This document shows, in pieces, positions 1 to 7,994 of a stretch of 57,130 nucleotides of DNA (position 1 is its first letter; each line of letters begins with the position of its first letter). A model generated the notes under the pieces. That model was not told the origin of the DNA. It worked only from the letters and a program-made list of their open reading frames with translations, and searched no databases. Position numbers and translations under genes: made by a program. The DNA lies in contig NZ_LZHW01000017.1 of NCBI RefSeq assembly GCF_001667265.1, positions 1 through 57,130 of the forward strand, written 5' to 3'. Origin of the DNA: Mycobacterium sp. ACS4331 (GTDB lineage Bacteria > Actinomycetota > Actinomycetes > Mycobacteriales > Mycobacteriaceae).

Positions 1-60
1 CCCACTTCCCGCGAGCTCCCCCCACTTCCCGCGAGCTCCCCCCACTTCCCGCGAGCGTGC
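1..60. repeat. 20-bp tandem repeat, about 2.8 copies, at the window edge
   Basis: The unit CCCACTTCCCGCGAGCTCCC occurs exactly at 1-20 and 21-40. The third copy (41-56) runs straight into the palindromic element at 51-108. Each unit carries CCCGCGAGC, the outer edge of that element, so the array looks like repeated duplication of the element border. Its place at base 1 suggests that assembly stopped in a longer array. Confidence 0.9.
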
Positions 61-108
61 ATGTCTCCGCTCGACACGCCGCGTCAGGACCGTGTTCTGC
101 GCACGCTC
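51..108 (+). repeat. Dispersed palindromic intergenic element, copy 1
   Basis: A 58-bp element bounded by GAGCGTGC (53-60) and its complement GCACGCTC (101-108), with shorter internal complementary pieces such as GACAC. Its inner edge contains the stop codon of the minus-strand gene that ends at 107. Copies 2 (1059-1117) and 3 (2979-3040) lie in the opposite orientation and are clearly homologous when reverse-complemented. Confidence 0.8.
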
Positions 109-1015
109 ACGCCGCCGAAGCCTCCAATGCGGCGGCAATGCGGTGCACCGTCGCGTCCGGGGTCCGCCGCACATCGACATCGACCAGGGACACCAGCGTC
201 CACTTCATCTCCTCCAGCGCGGCCCGTTTTCGGCGATCACGGCGGAACGCCTCTGGGTTGCTGTGCCACGCGAACCCGTCGTACTCCACCGCCACCTTCT
301 GCGCGGGCCAGGCGAAATCCAGGCGCCACAGGTTCCCGTGAAAGTCAACGATCTCGTATTGGAGAACGGGGGCGGGCAGCCCTCTGTCATGCATGATGAG
401 GCGGGATTCGCTCTCCATTGCGGACTCGGCCAGGGGTGAGGCCAGCTCCAACAGTTTGCGCACGTTGACGATCCGCCGCCGGCCCGCCTGCAGTTGCGCG
501 GCACGCAGCAGATCGGCGCGGTCGCATGTGCTGCTGCGCAGCGCGGCGTCCAGCGTGGCCAGCGCTCGTGGACGGCGCAGTGATCGCGCGACCTCGATCG
601 CCGTCCATGCCGGCGCGGTGGCAAGTCTGCCGTCGACCGTCGCCAGCGGCGCACCCTCACGCCGATGCACCACGAGCCCGTCACTGGAGCGCAGCTGATG
701 GCCCAACGGAGTGAGAACGTGCAGATCCCGCGTCTCCTCGGTGTCGAAACCGTATGCCGCAGAGGCGGTTCCGAGACAGATCGGCACGGGTTCACCTGCG
801 CGCAGATCCAGGCCGGCCAGCCGAATGTGGTTGTCGACCTCGCCTCGCGCATACACTCCCGTCCACACCGGCACGAACAGTCCGGAGGCCACACCCGACT
901 CGAACCGCGCTCGGCCGACGACGGCCTTCAGCTGACCTGTCTGGGCTACACCACCCTGCGATGCGAACAGTCGATCAAGTGCCTCATCCATGTGAGGAGG
1001 CTGCAGTCGCGACAT
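107..1015 (-). CDS. DUF559-type endonuclease-like protein with AbiEi-like N-terminus
   Basis: 302 aa. The N-terminal half resembles the winged-helix region found in AbiEi/type IV antitoxin-like proteins. The C-terminal 90 residues look like the DUF559/Vsr-like PD-(D/E)XK fold, with the core RLDFAWPAQKVAVEYDG followed by an R/K-rich helix. The family is common in mycobacteria; its role is not established. An ATG at 991 (MDEALDRL) is a possible alternative start, and neither start has a good ribosome binding site. No toxin or methylase partner is adjacent. The gene is bracketed by inverted copies of a palindromic repeat, one of which supplies its stop codon. The domain call is fairly secure; nuclease activity is inference. 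Confidence 0.75.
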   Translation of the reverse strand: MSRLQPPHMDEALDRLFASQGGVAQTGQLKAVVGRARFESGVASGLFVPVWTGVYARGEVDNHIRLAGLDLRAGEPVPICLGTASAAYGFDTEETRDLHVLTPLGHQLRSSDGLVVHRREGAPLATVDGRLATAPAWTAIEVARSLRRPRALATLDAALRSSTCDRADLLRAAQLQAGRRRIVNVRKLLELASPLAESAMESESRLIMHDRGLPAPVLQYEIVDFHGNLWRLDFAWPAQKVAVEYDGFAWHSNPEAFRRDRRKRAALEEMKWTLVSLVDVDVRRTPDATVHRIAAALEASAA

Positions 1016-1058
1016 CGGTCGCGGTATTCAGCCTGATCGGGTCTGTGGACAACTCCAC

Positions 1059-1117
1059 GAGCGTGCGCGGAACACGGTCTGAGCGCGGCGTGTCCGCCGG
1101 AGACACGCACGCTCGCG
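1059..1117 (-). repeat. Dispersed palindromic intergenic element, copy 2
   Basis: Starts with GAGCGTGCGC and ends with GCACGCTCGCG. The reverse complement matches copy 1 over the whole length with a handful of substitutions. It lies between the DUF559 gene (start 1015) and the sigma factor gene (start 1176), so it may sit in both 5' regions. Confidence 0.8.
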
Positions 1118-1175
1118 AGGAGAAAGTCCGAGAAAGGGGCGTCGGAGTTCTGTCCTCAGCGGCGACGATAAGGAT

Positions 1176-1706
1176 GTGAGCGCCGAATCGGATCAGACGG
1201 ACGCTCCACGGCGACTGCTTGCGCTCTACGACGAGGCCCTGCCCACGGTCTACGGGTACTTCGTCCGGCGCTGCGGCGACCGTGGGACGTGCGAAGACCT
1301 GACGTCGGAGACCTTCCTGGCGGCCATGGACGCCGCACGCAGGAAGGATCCGCCCCCGATCGGCCTGCCCTGGCTGATGGGTGTGGCGCGACACAAACTG
1401 GCCGACCACTATCGCCGCGGCCTGGACCGGTTCACCACACCGGTGTCCGATCCGCCGGAACAGCCGGCCACGGACCACTGGGACGCCGAACTCGACCGCA
1501 TCGTGGCCGAGAGCGTCCTGGCACGACTGTCCGAGCCGCATCGCGCTGTGCTGGCGCTGCGGTATCTGGACGACCGCTCGGTGCCCGAGTGCGCCGATGC
1601 GCTCGGACGCACCGTGCACGCCACCGAGGCCCTCCTGGTCCGCGCCAGGCGCGCCTTCCGGGCGCAGTACCCCGAAGTCCAGCACCCGGAAGGAGGAGCG
1701 TCATGA
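1176..1706 (+). CDS. ECF-type RNA polymerase sigma factor
   Basis: 176 aa, GTG start at 1176. Region 2 covers about residues 15-75 (VYGYFVRRCGDR, then LTSETFLAAM and WLMGVARHKLADHYRR). Region 4 covers about 110-165 (LSEPHRAVLALRYLDD, then a helix-turn-helix with TVHATEALLVRARRAFR). The size fits a minimal ECF factor without a C-terminal SnoaL extension. The stop overlaps the next start in an ATGA arrangement at 1703-1706, so it is translationally coupled to the VOC protein. No conventional anti-sigma gene follows. Its target promoters cannot be read from the sequence. Confidence 0.9.
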   Translation: MSAESDQTDAPRRLLALYDEALPTVYGYFVRRCGDRGTCEDLTSETFLAAMDAARRKDPPPIGLPWLMGVARHKLADHYRRGLDRFTTPVSDPPEQPATDHWDAELDRIVAESVLARLSEPHRAVLALRYLDDRSVPECADALGRTVHATEALLVRARRAFRAQYPEVQHPEGGAS

Positions 1707-2968
1707 CTCACGACCCGCTGAGCGTGCTGCGCGACGGCGACGTTCCGGTCCGACCGGACCCGGAGTTCGCGGCGCGCCTGCGCAGGCGTCTGGAGTCGGC
1801 CCTGTCCCTGCCCCACGGAACCGAAGGAGTCACCATGAGCGGCACCGCATCTGCACTCGAAGACCTCACGACAGACCACACCCTGCCCCGCCCCGCGGTC
1901 CTGCCCTACCTGACCGTTTCCGACGCGCGTGCGGCGCTGCGCTGGTACGCCGACGTGCTGGGCGCCTCGGTCGTCTCCGAACCCGTGGTCATGGCCGACG
2001 GCCGCATCGGCCACGCCGAACTCGCCCTGGCCGGCGGGACGCTGTACCTGGCCGACGAGTACCCCGAGATCGGGCTGCGCGCGCCCGCGCCGGGCGCGGT
2101 GTCGGTGAGCCTGATGCTGCCGGTCGACGACACGGACGCCGCACTGCGCCGGGCTCGTGACCACGGCGGGCGCGTCGAACGCGAACCCTATGAGGACCAC
2201 GGATCGCGCAGCGCGAGCATCGTCGACCCGTTCGGCCATCGCTGGATGCTGACGGGGCCGTTGACCGGTGCCACCACGACCATCAAGCACGGCGACGTCG
2301 GGTACGTGGCGGTGTGGACGCCCGACGCCACGCGCGCCGCCGCGTTCTACGGCCACGTCCTGGGCTGGACGTACGACCCTGCGACGCACCAGATCACCAA
2401 CACGACAGCACCCATCGGGATCTTCGAAGCGCCCGAGCGCCACACGCTGTTCTGCTGCTACGCCGTCACCGACCTCGACGGCACGCGCGAGTCGATCCAG
2501 GCGGGCGGCGGCACCGTCGGCACCGTGCGGGAGTTCGACTTCGGCACGGTCCTGGACGCGACCGATCCGCAGGGCGCGCCGTTCGCGGTGTTCGTGCCCG
2601 CGCCGACGACTCCCCGGCCCGAACTGAACGGTGCTGGGCCAGGCGAACTCTCGTACATCACCTACGAGGTCGCCGATTCGGCGGCATTCCGGGCGTTCTT
2701 CTCCCGCGTGCTGTTCTGGACCTATCAGCCCGGCCGCATCGAGGACGGCTGGCAGGTCGACGGCACCCACCCCATGGCCGGCATCTCGGGCGGCCACCCG
2801 CAGGCCGTGACGGTGCCGATGTGGACCGTCGCCGACATCGACGCCGCGGTCACGCGGGTCCGCGAGGCCGGGGGCTCCGTGCTGCAGGAACCCAGCCGTC
2901 AGCCCTACGGCCGGATGGCGGAGTGCACCGACGACCAGGGCGGCCGGTTCTACCTCGGCGAGTTCTGA
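1703..2968 (+). CDS. Three-domain VOC (glyoxalase/bleomycin-resistance fold) protein
   Basis: 421 aa from the ATG at 1703, which has AGGAGGAG at 1691-1698. Three vicinal-oxygen-chelate domains follow one another: about residues 60-170 (VLPYLTVSDARAALRWYADV, ending DPFGHRWMLTG), 180-290 (GYVAVWTPDATRAAAFYGHV) and 300-420 (YITYEVADSAAFRAFFSRV). A second in-frame ATG at 1835 has its own GAAGGAG, so a shorter protein without the first 44 residues may also be made. Those residues (DPEFAARLRRRLE) look like the short tail seen in proteins paired with sigma factors. Enzymatic or resistance function is not known; coupling to the sigma factor suggests a shared stress response. Confidence 0.85.
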   Translation: MTHDPLSVLRDGDVPVRPDPEFAARLRRRLESALSLPHGTEGVTMSGTASALEDLTTDHTLPRPAVLPYLTVSDARAALRWYADVLGASVVSEPVVMADGRIGHAELALAGGTLYLADEYPEIGLRAPAPGAVSVSLMLPVDDTDAALRRARDHGGRVEREPYEDHGSRSASIVDPFGHRWMLTGPLTGATTTIKHGDVGYVAVWTPDATRAAAFYGHVLGWTYDPATHQITNTTAPIGIFEAPERHTLFCCYAVTDLDGTRESIQAGGGTVGTVREFDFGTVLDATDPQGAPFAVFVPAPTTPRPELNGAGPGELSYITYEVADSAAFRAFFSRVLFWTYQPGRIEDGWQVDGTHPMAGISGGHPQAVTVPMWTVADIDAAVTRVREAGGSVLQEPSRQPYGRMAECTDDQGGRFYLGEF

Positions 2969-2978
2969 ATCTCCCACC

Positions 2979-3040
2979 CGCGAGCGTGCGCAGATCACGG
3001 GCTGAGCGCGGCGTGTCGGCCGGCGACACGCACGCTCGCG
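2979..3040 (-). repeat. Dispersed palindromic intergenic element, copy 3
   Basis: Same orientation as copy 2, beginning CGCGAGCGTGCG and ending CACGCTCGCG, with the internal GTGTC/GACAC pair intact. It lies between the convergent ends of the VOC gene (stop 2968) and the ferredoxin reductase gene (stop 3081), where it could act as a bidirectional hairpin. Confidence 0.8.
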
Positions 3041-3086
3041 GGGGGATCAGCCCACGCGGGGGATCAGCCTTCGCGGGGGATCAGCC
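3037..3086. repeat. Short tandem repeat (about 17 bp, three copies) spanning a stop codon
   Basis: CGCGGGGGATCAGCC occurs at 3055-3069 and 3072-3086, with a near copy at 3037-3052. The last copy contains the TGA of the minus-strand reductase gene (3081-3083). The others repeat the same stop-containing piece downstream of it. Confidence 0.85.
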
Positions 3087-4262
3087 CAGGACGTCGGAGA
3101 TCGGTGCGCCCGCGGCGATCTTGGCCCGCACCTTCATGACCTTGCCGGGCATGCCGCCGCCGACCACACCGGCCACCACGCCGTCGCGTTCGTAGTAGGC
3201 CAGGAACTTACGGCCGTCGTCCTCGACGATGTGGACGATGTCGTCGGCCTCGGGCTCGCCGAGACACTGGATCTTGACGTCGTACTGATCGCTCCAGAAG
3301 TAGGGCACGACGACGGCCTCGGACGGCTCCCTGCCCAGCAGCGCCGGCACCAGAACGCGCGCCTGCTCGGCGACGTTGCTCCAATGCTCCACGCGGGCTT
3401 GATGTCCCGTGGCGTCCTTCCACGACGCGACGTCACCGAGCGCCCACACGTGGGGGGCGCTGGTGCGTCCGACGTTGTCGCACACGATGCCGTTGTCGAT
3501 GTCGATGCCGCTGCCCTCGAGCCAGTCGGTGGCCGGCCGCGAACCGATGCCCACCACCACGAGATCGGCGTCGACCTCGGTGCCGTCCGTCAGGGTCACC
3601 CGCTGCACCGCGGCATCGCCGGCCACACCGGAGACTCCGACACCCGTGCGCACGTCCACACCCTCGGCGCGGTGCAGCCGGCTCACCAGGGCGCCGATCT
3701 GAGCGCCGAGCACCGACGCAAGCGGTTCGGGCTGGGGCTCCACGAGCACGGCCTCGACGCCCAGTTTGCGCAGGCTGGCCGCGACCTCGCAGCCGATGAA
3801 TCCGGCGCCGATGATCACCGCGCGGCGGGCCGACGCGGCCTGCTCGCGCAACTTGCGGCTCTCGTCGTAATTGCGCAGCACATGGATGCCCTCAAGATCG
3901 GGGAACGACGGGATCCGCTTGGGCACCAGGCCAGTTGCGACGATGAGCTCGTCGTACTCGAGCGTGCTGCCGTCGGCCAGCGTCACGGTCTTGGCGGCGG
4001 TGTCGACGGCCGTGGCCGCCGAGCCCAACCGCAGCGTGATGTTGTTCTCGTCGTAGAACTCGCGCGGCTTCAGCAGGACGGCGTCGAGATCGTGGTCGTC
4101 GGCGTGCAACGCGTCCTTCGACAGCGGCGGCCGGTCGTAGGGCAGATGCACCTCGTCACTGACGATGGTGATCTCACCGGCGAACTCCGCGCGACGCAAC
4201 TGCTCGGCTGTCCGCGACGCGGCCAGGCCCCCGCCCACGATGACGATCTTCTCGGTGCTCAC
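3081..4262 (-). CDS. FAD-dependent NAD(P)H:ferredoxin reductase (Rv0688-like)
   Basis: 393 aa. The N-terminal FAD dinucleotide site is IVIVGGGLAASRTAEQLR (residues 6-23). The NAD(P) site is AVIIGAGFIGCEVAASLRKLG-like (about 145-165). The second FAD motif VWALGDVASW lies near residue 275, and a C-terminal reductase domain follows. This is the arrangement of putidaredoxin/rubredoxin reductase-type enzymes that pass electrons from NAD(P)H to a ferredoxin, often for a P450. No ferredoxin or P450 gene is adjacent. It lies 49 bp downstream of the Lrp gene on the same strand. The C-terminus runs into the repeats at 3037-3086. Confidence 0.88.
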   Translation of the reverse strand: MSTEKIVIVGGGLAASRTAEQLRRAEFAGEITIVSDEVHLPYDRPPLSKDALHADDHDLDAVLLKPREFYDENNITLRLGSAATAVDTAAKTVTLADGSTLEYDELIVATGLVPKRIPSFPDLEGIHVLRNYDESRKLREQAASARRAVIIGAGFIGCEVAASLRKLGVEAVLVEPQPEPLASVLGAQIGALVSRLHRAEGVDVRTGVGVSGVAGDAAVQRVTLTDGTEVDADLVVVGIGSRPATDWLEGSGIDIDNGIVCDNVGRTSAPHVWALGDVASWKDATGHQARVEHWSNVAEQARVLVPALLGREPSEAVVVPYFWSDQYDVKIQCLGEPEADDIVHIVEDDGRKFLAYYERDGVVAGVVGGGMPGKVMKVRAKIAAGAPISDVLG

Positions 4263-4311
4263 GAGGACTGTTCTTACACGATGGACGCGCTCTCGGGGAC
4301 GCCACCCCTTG

Positions 4312-4782
4312 TCACTGCGACCAGCGTGCCCTGTCGATGATGTTGGACAACACCACGATGCTCTCGCTGCGTTCGATGTCGGCGCTGGAGCGGATGCGCT
4401 CCAGCGCGGTCTCCAGGTGGCGCATGTCGCGGGCCAGCACGTGCAGGATCGCGTCGGACGTGCCGGTCACTGTCGCGGCGCTGACCACCTCCGGGATGTC
4501 CACCCAGGCACGGCGCAGCTGGTCGGGCGCGATGGTGCCGTGACAGTAGACCTGGACGTAGGCCTCGGTGGTCCAGCCCAGCGCATTGCGGTCGATTACG
4601 GTGGTGAAGCCACGGATGACGCCCGCCTCGAGCATGCGGTCCACCCGGCGTTTGACGGCCGGCGCGGACAGGTTGACGCGCTCGCCGATCTCGGCGTAGG
4701 TGGCCCGGGCGTGCTCGGCGAGCTCGGTGAGGATCTGCTCGTCGGTCTCGTCCAGACGGTCCACAGGAATCGACTCCCCCAT
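4312..4782 (-). CDS. Lrp/AsnC family transcriptional regulator
   Basis: About 156 aa from the ATG at 4782; an upstream ATG at 4821 would add 13 residues but would cross the probable operator. The N-terminal HTH (about residues 10-55) includes ILTELAEHARATYAEIGERV and SAPAVKRRVDRMLEAGVI. The C-terminal RAM effector domain (about 65-145) includes the TGTSDAILHVLARDM region. It is divergent from the DDAH-like gene and rocD, an arrangement that as I recall also occurs in M. tuberculosis as Rv2324 next to Rv2323c-rocD. It probably senses an amino acid such as arginine or ornithine and controls the divergent operon; the effector is inference. Confidence 0.88.
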   Translation of the reverse strand: MGESIPVDRLDETDEQILTELAEHARATYAEIGERVNLSAPAVKRRVDRMLEAGVIRGFTTVIDRNALGWTTEAYVQVYCHGTIAPDQLRRAWVDIPEVVSAATVTGTSDAILHVLARDMRHLETALERIRSSADIERSESIVVLSNIIDRARWSQ

Positions 4783-4784
4783 CG

Positions 4785-4834
4785 TGCGCAACAGATCGCG
4801 TCCATACGCCCATTTGCACAACAGATCATACGCC
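4785..4834. promoter_or_regulatory. Candidate Lrp/AsnC operator: two direct repeats 30 bp apart
   Basis: TGCGCAACAGATC (4785-4797) and TGCACAACAGATC (4815-4827) differ at one base and are offset by exactly 30 bp, about three helical turns. Each is followed by CATACGCC (4803-4810 and 4827-4834). They fill the gap between the regulator start and the divergent operon, as expected for an Lrp-type octamer site. Confidence 0.55.
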
Positions 4835-4876
4835 TACGCGCAATATCCGTTGATTGATTGCATCATTTGCCGTCAA

Positions 4877-4889
4877 TACCATCGATTCA
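4877..4889 (+). promoter_or_regulatory. -10 box implying a leaderless ddaH-like mRNA
   Basis: TACCAT at 4877-4882 fits the mycobacterial TANNNT -10 consensus and lies at -12 to -7 relative to the ATG at 4889. No Shine-Dalgarno sequence precedes that ATG. Both facts point to transcription starting at or within a base or two of the A of the start codon. Confidence 0.5.
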
Positions 4890-5749
4890 TGACGGTTTCC
4901 GACGCCTGCCCCGCCGCGATCGCCGCCCACGCCGAGCCCACGACCGTCCGCACCGCGCGCGTGCGGCGCTACGCCATGACCCCGCCGACCCATTTCGCGG
5001 TGGAGTACGCCATCAACCCCTGGATGGACACCAGCACCCCGGTCGACACCGGGCTCGCCCTCAGACAGTGGGACTCCCTGCGACAGATCTACCTCGACCT
5101 CGGACACTCGGTGGAACTCGTCGATCCCCTGCCCGGGCTTCCCGACATGGTCTATGCGGCCAACGGCGGACTCATCGTGGGCGACCGCGCGGTGGTCGCC
5201 CGCTTCAAGTTCGCCCAGCGCGCGGATGAGGCGCGTGCCTACGCCGACTGGATGACGGCCCGCGGATATCCACCCGTGAGCACCCAACACATCAACGAGG
5301 GCCAAGGCGATCTGCTGGTGGTCGGCTCGATCATTCTGGCGGGCACCGGCTTTCGCACCGACGAGGCCGCCCACGCCGAGATCGCGACCGCCTTCGGACT
5401 GCCGGTGGTCACCCTGGAACTGGTCGACCCGCGGTTCTATCACCTCGACACCGCGCTGGCGGTGCTCGACGACACCACCGTCGCCTACTACCCGCCCGCC
5501 TTCACGCCACCGTCCCGTGCGCGCCTGCTGGAGCTGTTCCCCACGGCGATCGAGGTCGCCACGCCCGACGCCTACGCACTGGGTCTCAACGCCGTCTCCG
5601 ATGGGCGGCACGTCGTACATCCCGCCGCGGCGACCGGGTTCGCCGCTCAGCTGCGCGACGCGGGTTTCGAGCCCATCGGCGTGGATCTGTCGGAGCTGCT
5701 CAAGGGCGGCGGATCGGTGAAATGCTGCACGTTGGAGGTGTATTCGTGA
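4889..5749 (+). CDS. ddaH: DDAH/amidinotransferase-fold guanidino or ureido hydrolase
   Basis: 286 aa from the ATG at 4889. Pentein-fold hallmarks are present: PDMVYAANGG near residue 90, NEGQGDLL near 135, the catalytic histidine in FYHLDTAL (about H185), and a C-terminal SVKCCTLE with the nucleophile cysteine at about 279-280. Dimethylargininase splits methylarginines into citrulline and an amine. Related enzymes act on arginine or citrulline and release ornithine. The gene overlaps rocD (GTGA at 5746-5749), so an ornithine-forming activity would fit the context. The family call is firm; the substrate is not. Confidence 0.82.
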   Translation: MTVSDACPAAIAAHAEPTTVRTARVRRYAMTPPTHFAVEYAINPWMDTSTPVDTGLALRQWDSLRQIYLDLGHSVELVDPLPGLPDMVYAANGGLIVGDRAVVARFKFAQRADEARAYADWMTARGYPPVSTQHINEGQGDLLVVGSIILAGTGFRTDEAAHAEIATAFGLPVVTLELVDPRFYHLDTALAVLDDTTVAYYPPAFTPPSRARLLELFPTAIEVATPDAYALGLNAVSDGRHVVHPAAATGFAAQLRDAGFEPIGVDLSELLKGGGSVKCCTLEVYS

Positions 5750-7023
5750 CCATCCTGGATGACGTGACGGAGACGGCGGACACTGGGCCCAGCGCCGCCA
5801 CCCGTGCTGCGATCGACGTGGAGGCGCGCCACACCGCGCACAACTACTCCCCGCTGCCGGTCGTGGCCTCCTCGGCCGAAGGCGCCTGGATCACCGACAT
5901 CGACGGCCACCGCCACCTCGACTGCCTGGCTGCGTATTCCGCGGTGAACTTCGGCCACCGCCACCCGCGGATCGTGGCCGCCGCGCACGCCCAGCTCGAC
6001 GCCGTGACGCTGGTCAGCCGCGCCTTCCACTCCGACCGTCTGGGTCCCTTCTGCGCTTCGCTGGCCCAGCTGTGCGGCAAGGATCTGGTGCTGCCGATGA
6101 ACAGCGGCGCCGAGGCCGTCGAGAGCGGCCTCAAGGTGGCCCGCAAGTGGGGGGCGGACATCAAGGGCGTGCCCGTCGACGCCGCCAACATCGTGGTGGC
6201 ACGGAACAACTTCCACGGCCGGACCATCAGCATCGTCAGCTTCTCGTCCGACCCGCTGGCCCGCGGTGGCTTCGGCCCGTTCACCCCTGGATTCCGGACC
6301 GTGCCGTTCGGCGACGCCGACGCCGTCGCGGCCGCAGTCGACGACGACACCGTCGCGGTGCTGCTCGAGCCCATCCAGGGTGAGGCCGGGATCATCGTCC
6401 CGCCCGCGGACTTCCTGCCTCGCGTCCGCCGGATCTGCACCGAGCGCAACGTGCTGCTGATCGCCGACGAGATCCAGTCCGGACTGGCACGCACCGGGCG
6501 CACGTTCGCATGTGACCACTGGGATGTGGTGCCCGATATGTACCTGCTGGGCAAGGCTTTGGGCGGCGGTGTGATCCCGCTGTCGGCGGTGGTGGCCGAC
6601 GCCGACGTGCTCGGGGTGCTGCACCCCGGCGAGCACGGGTCCACCTTCGGTGGCAATCCCCTGGCCGCGGCGATCGGATCCACCGTCGTCGAGATGCTGG
6701 CGACCGGCGAATTCCAGGCCCGCTCGGCCGAACTCGGCGCCCACCTGCACACGCGCCTGCGCGCGCTGATCGGCCATGGCGTGCACGACGTTCGCGGCCT
6801 GGGCCTGTGGGCCGGGGTCGACATCGACCCCGTTCTGGGTACGGGTAAGCAGATCAGCCTCGCGCTGGCCGCGCGCCGAGTGCTGGTCAAGGACACCCAC
6901 GGTTCCACGCTGAGGTTCGCACCACCGATTGTCATCACCGAGGACGAGATCGACTGGGCGGTCGAGCAGTTCGCGGCCACGCTGGCCGATGCCGCAGTGC
7001 AGCAACCGAATCGAGCGGTCTAG
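5746..7023 (+). CDS. rocD: Ornithine aminotransferase
   Basis: 425 aa from the GTG at 5746, preceded by GGAGG at 5733-5737. It is a class III PLP aminotransferase: LPMNSGAEAVESGLK cofactor loop, LLIADEIQSGLARTG with the PLP-binding aspartate, and the Schiff-base lysine in LLGKALGGG (about K270). It moves the delta-amino group of ornithine to 2-oxoglutarate, giving glutamate semialdehyde and so proline or glutamate. It is full length here, whereas as I recall it is split into rocD1/rocD2 in M. tuberculosis. It is co-transcribed with the DDAH-like gene and probably regulated by the divergent Lrp protein. Confidence 0.95.
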   Translation: MTILDDVTETADTGPSAATRAAIDVEARHTAHNYSPLPVVASSAEGAWITDIDGHRHLDCLAAYSAVNFGHRHPRIVAAAHAQLDAVTLVSRAFHSDRLGPFCASLAQLCGKDLVLPMNSGAEAVESGLKVARKWGADIKGVPVDAANIVVARNNFHGRTISIVSFSSDPLARGGFGPFTPGFRTVPFGDADAVAAAVDDDTVAVLLEPIQGEAGIIVPPADFLPRVRRICTERNVLLIADEIQSGLARTGRTFACDHWDVVPDMYLLGKALGGGVIPLSAVVADADVLGVLHPGEHGSTFGGNPLAAAIGSTVVEMLATGEFQARSAELGAHLHTRLRALIGHGVHDVRGLGLWAGVDIDPVLGTGKQISLALAARRVLVKDTHGSTLRFAPPIVITEDEIDWAVEQFAATLADAAVQQPNRAV

Positions 7024-7036
7024 GCGCCACGCTCAT

Positions 7037-7058
7037 CCGGCATAAAACCGGGTGCCGG
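7037..7058. terminator. Possible weak terminator between convergent rocD and SDR genes
   Basis: CCGGCA (7037-7042) can pair with TGCCGG (7053-7058) around a 10-base loop. It lies in the 52-bp gap between the two convergent stop codons. There is no T-tract, so the call rests on position and a short stem only. Confidence 0.3.
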
Positions 7059-7075
7059 CGCTGTCGGCCTGAGCC

Positions 7076-7960
<885 letters not shown>

Positions 7961-7973
7961 TTAGCAGCCGAAC

Positions 7974-7987
7974 TGGAACGTGTTCCA
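7974..7987. promoter_or_regulatory. KstR-type box upstream of the SDR gene
   Basis: TGGAACGTGTTCCA is a perfect 14-bp palindrome that fits the established KstR motif TNNAACNNGTTNNA at every fixed position. It lies 50 bp before the SDR start codon, in the gap behind the arcA stop (7995). Confidence 0.7.
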
Positions 7988-7994
7988 AGCTCTG

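Noticed and set aside
1..60. CRISPR array
   Set aside because: The 20-bp units are contiguous without spacers, and no cas gene is present; it is a tandem repeat.
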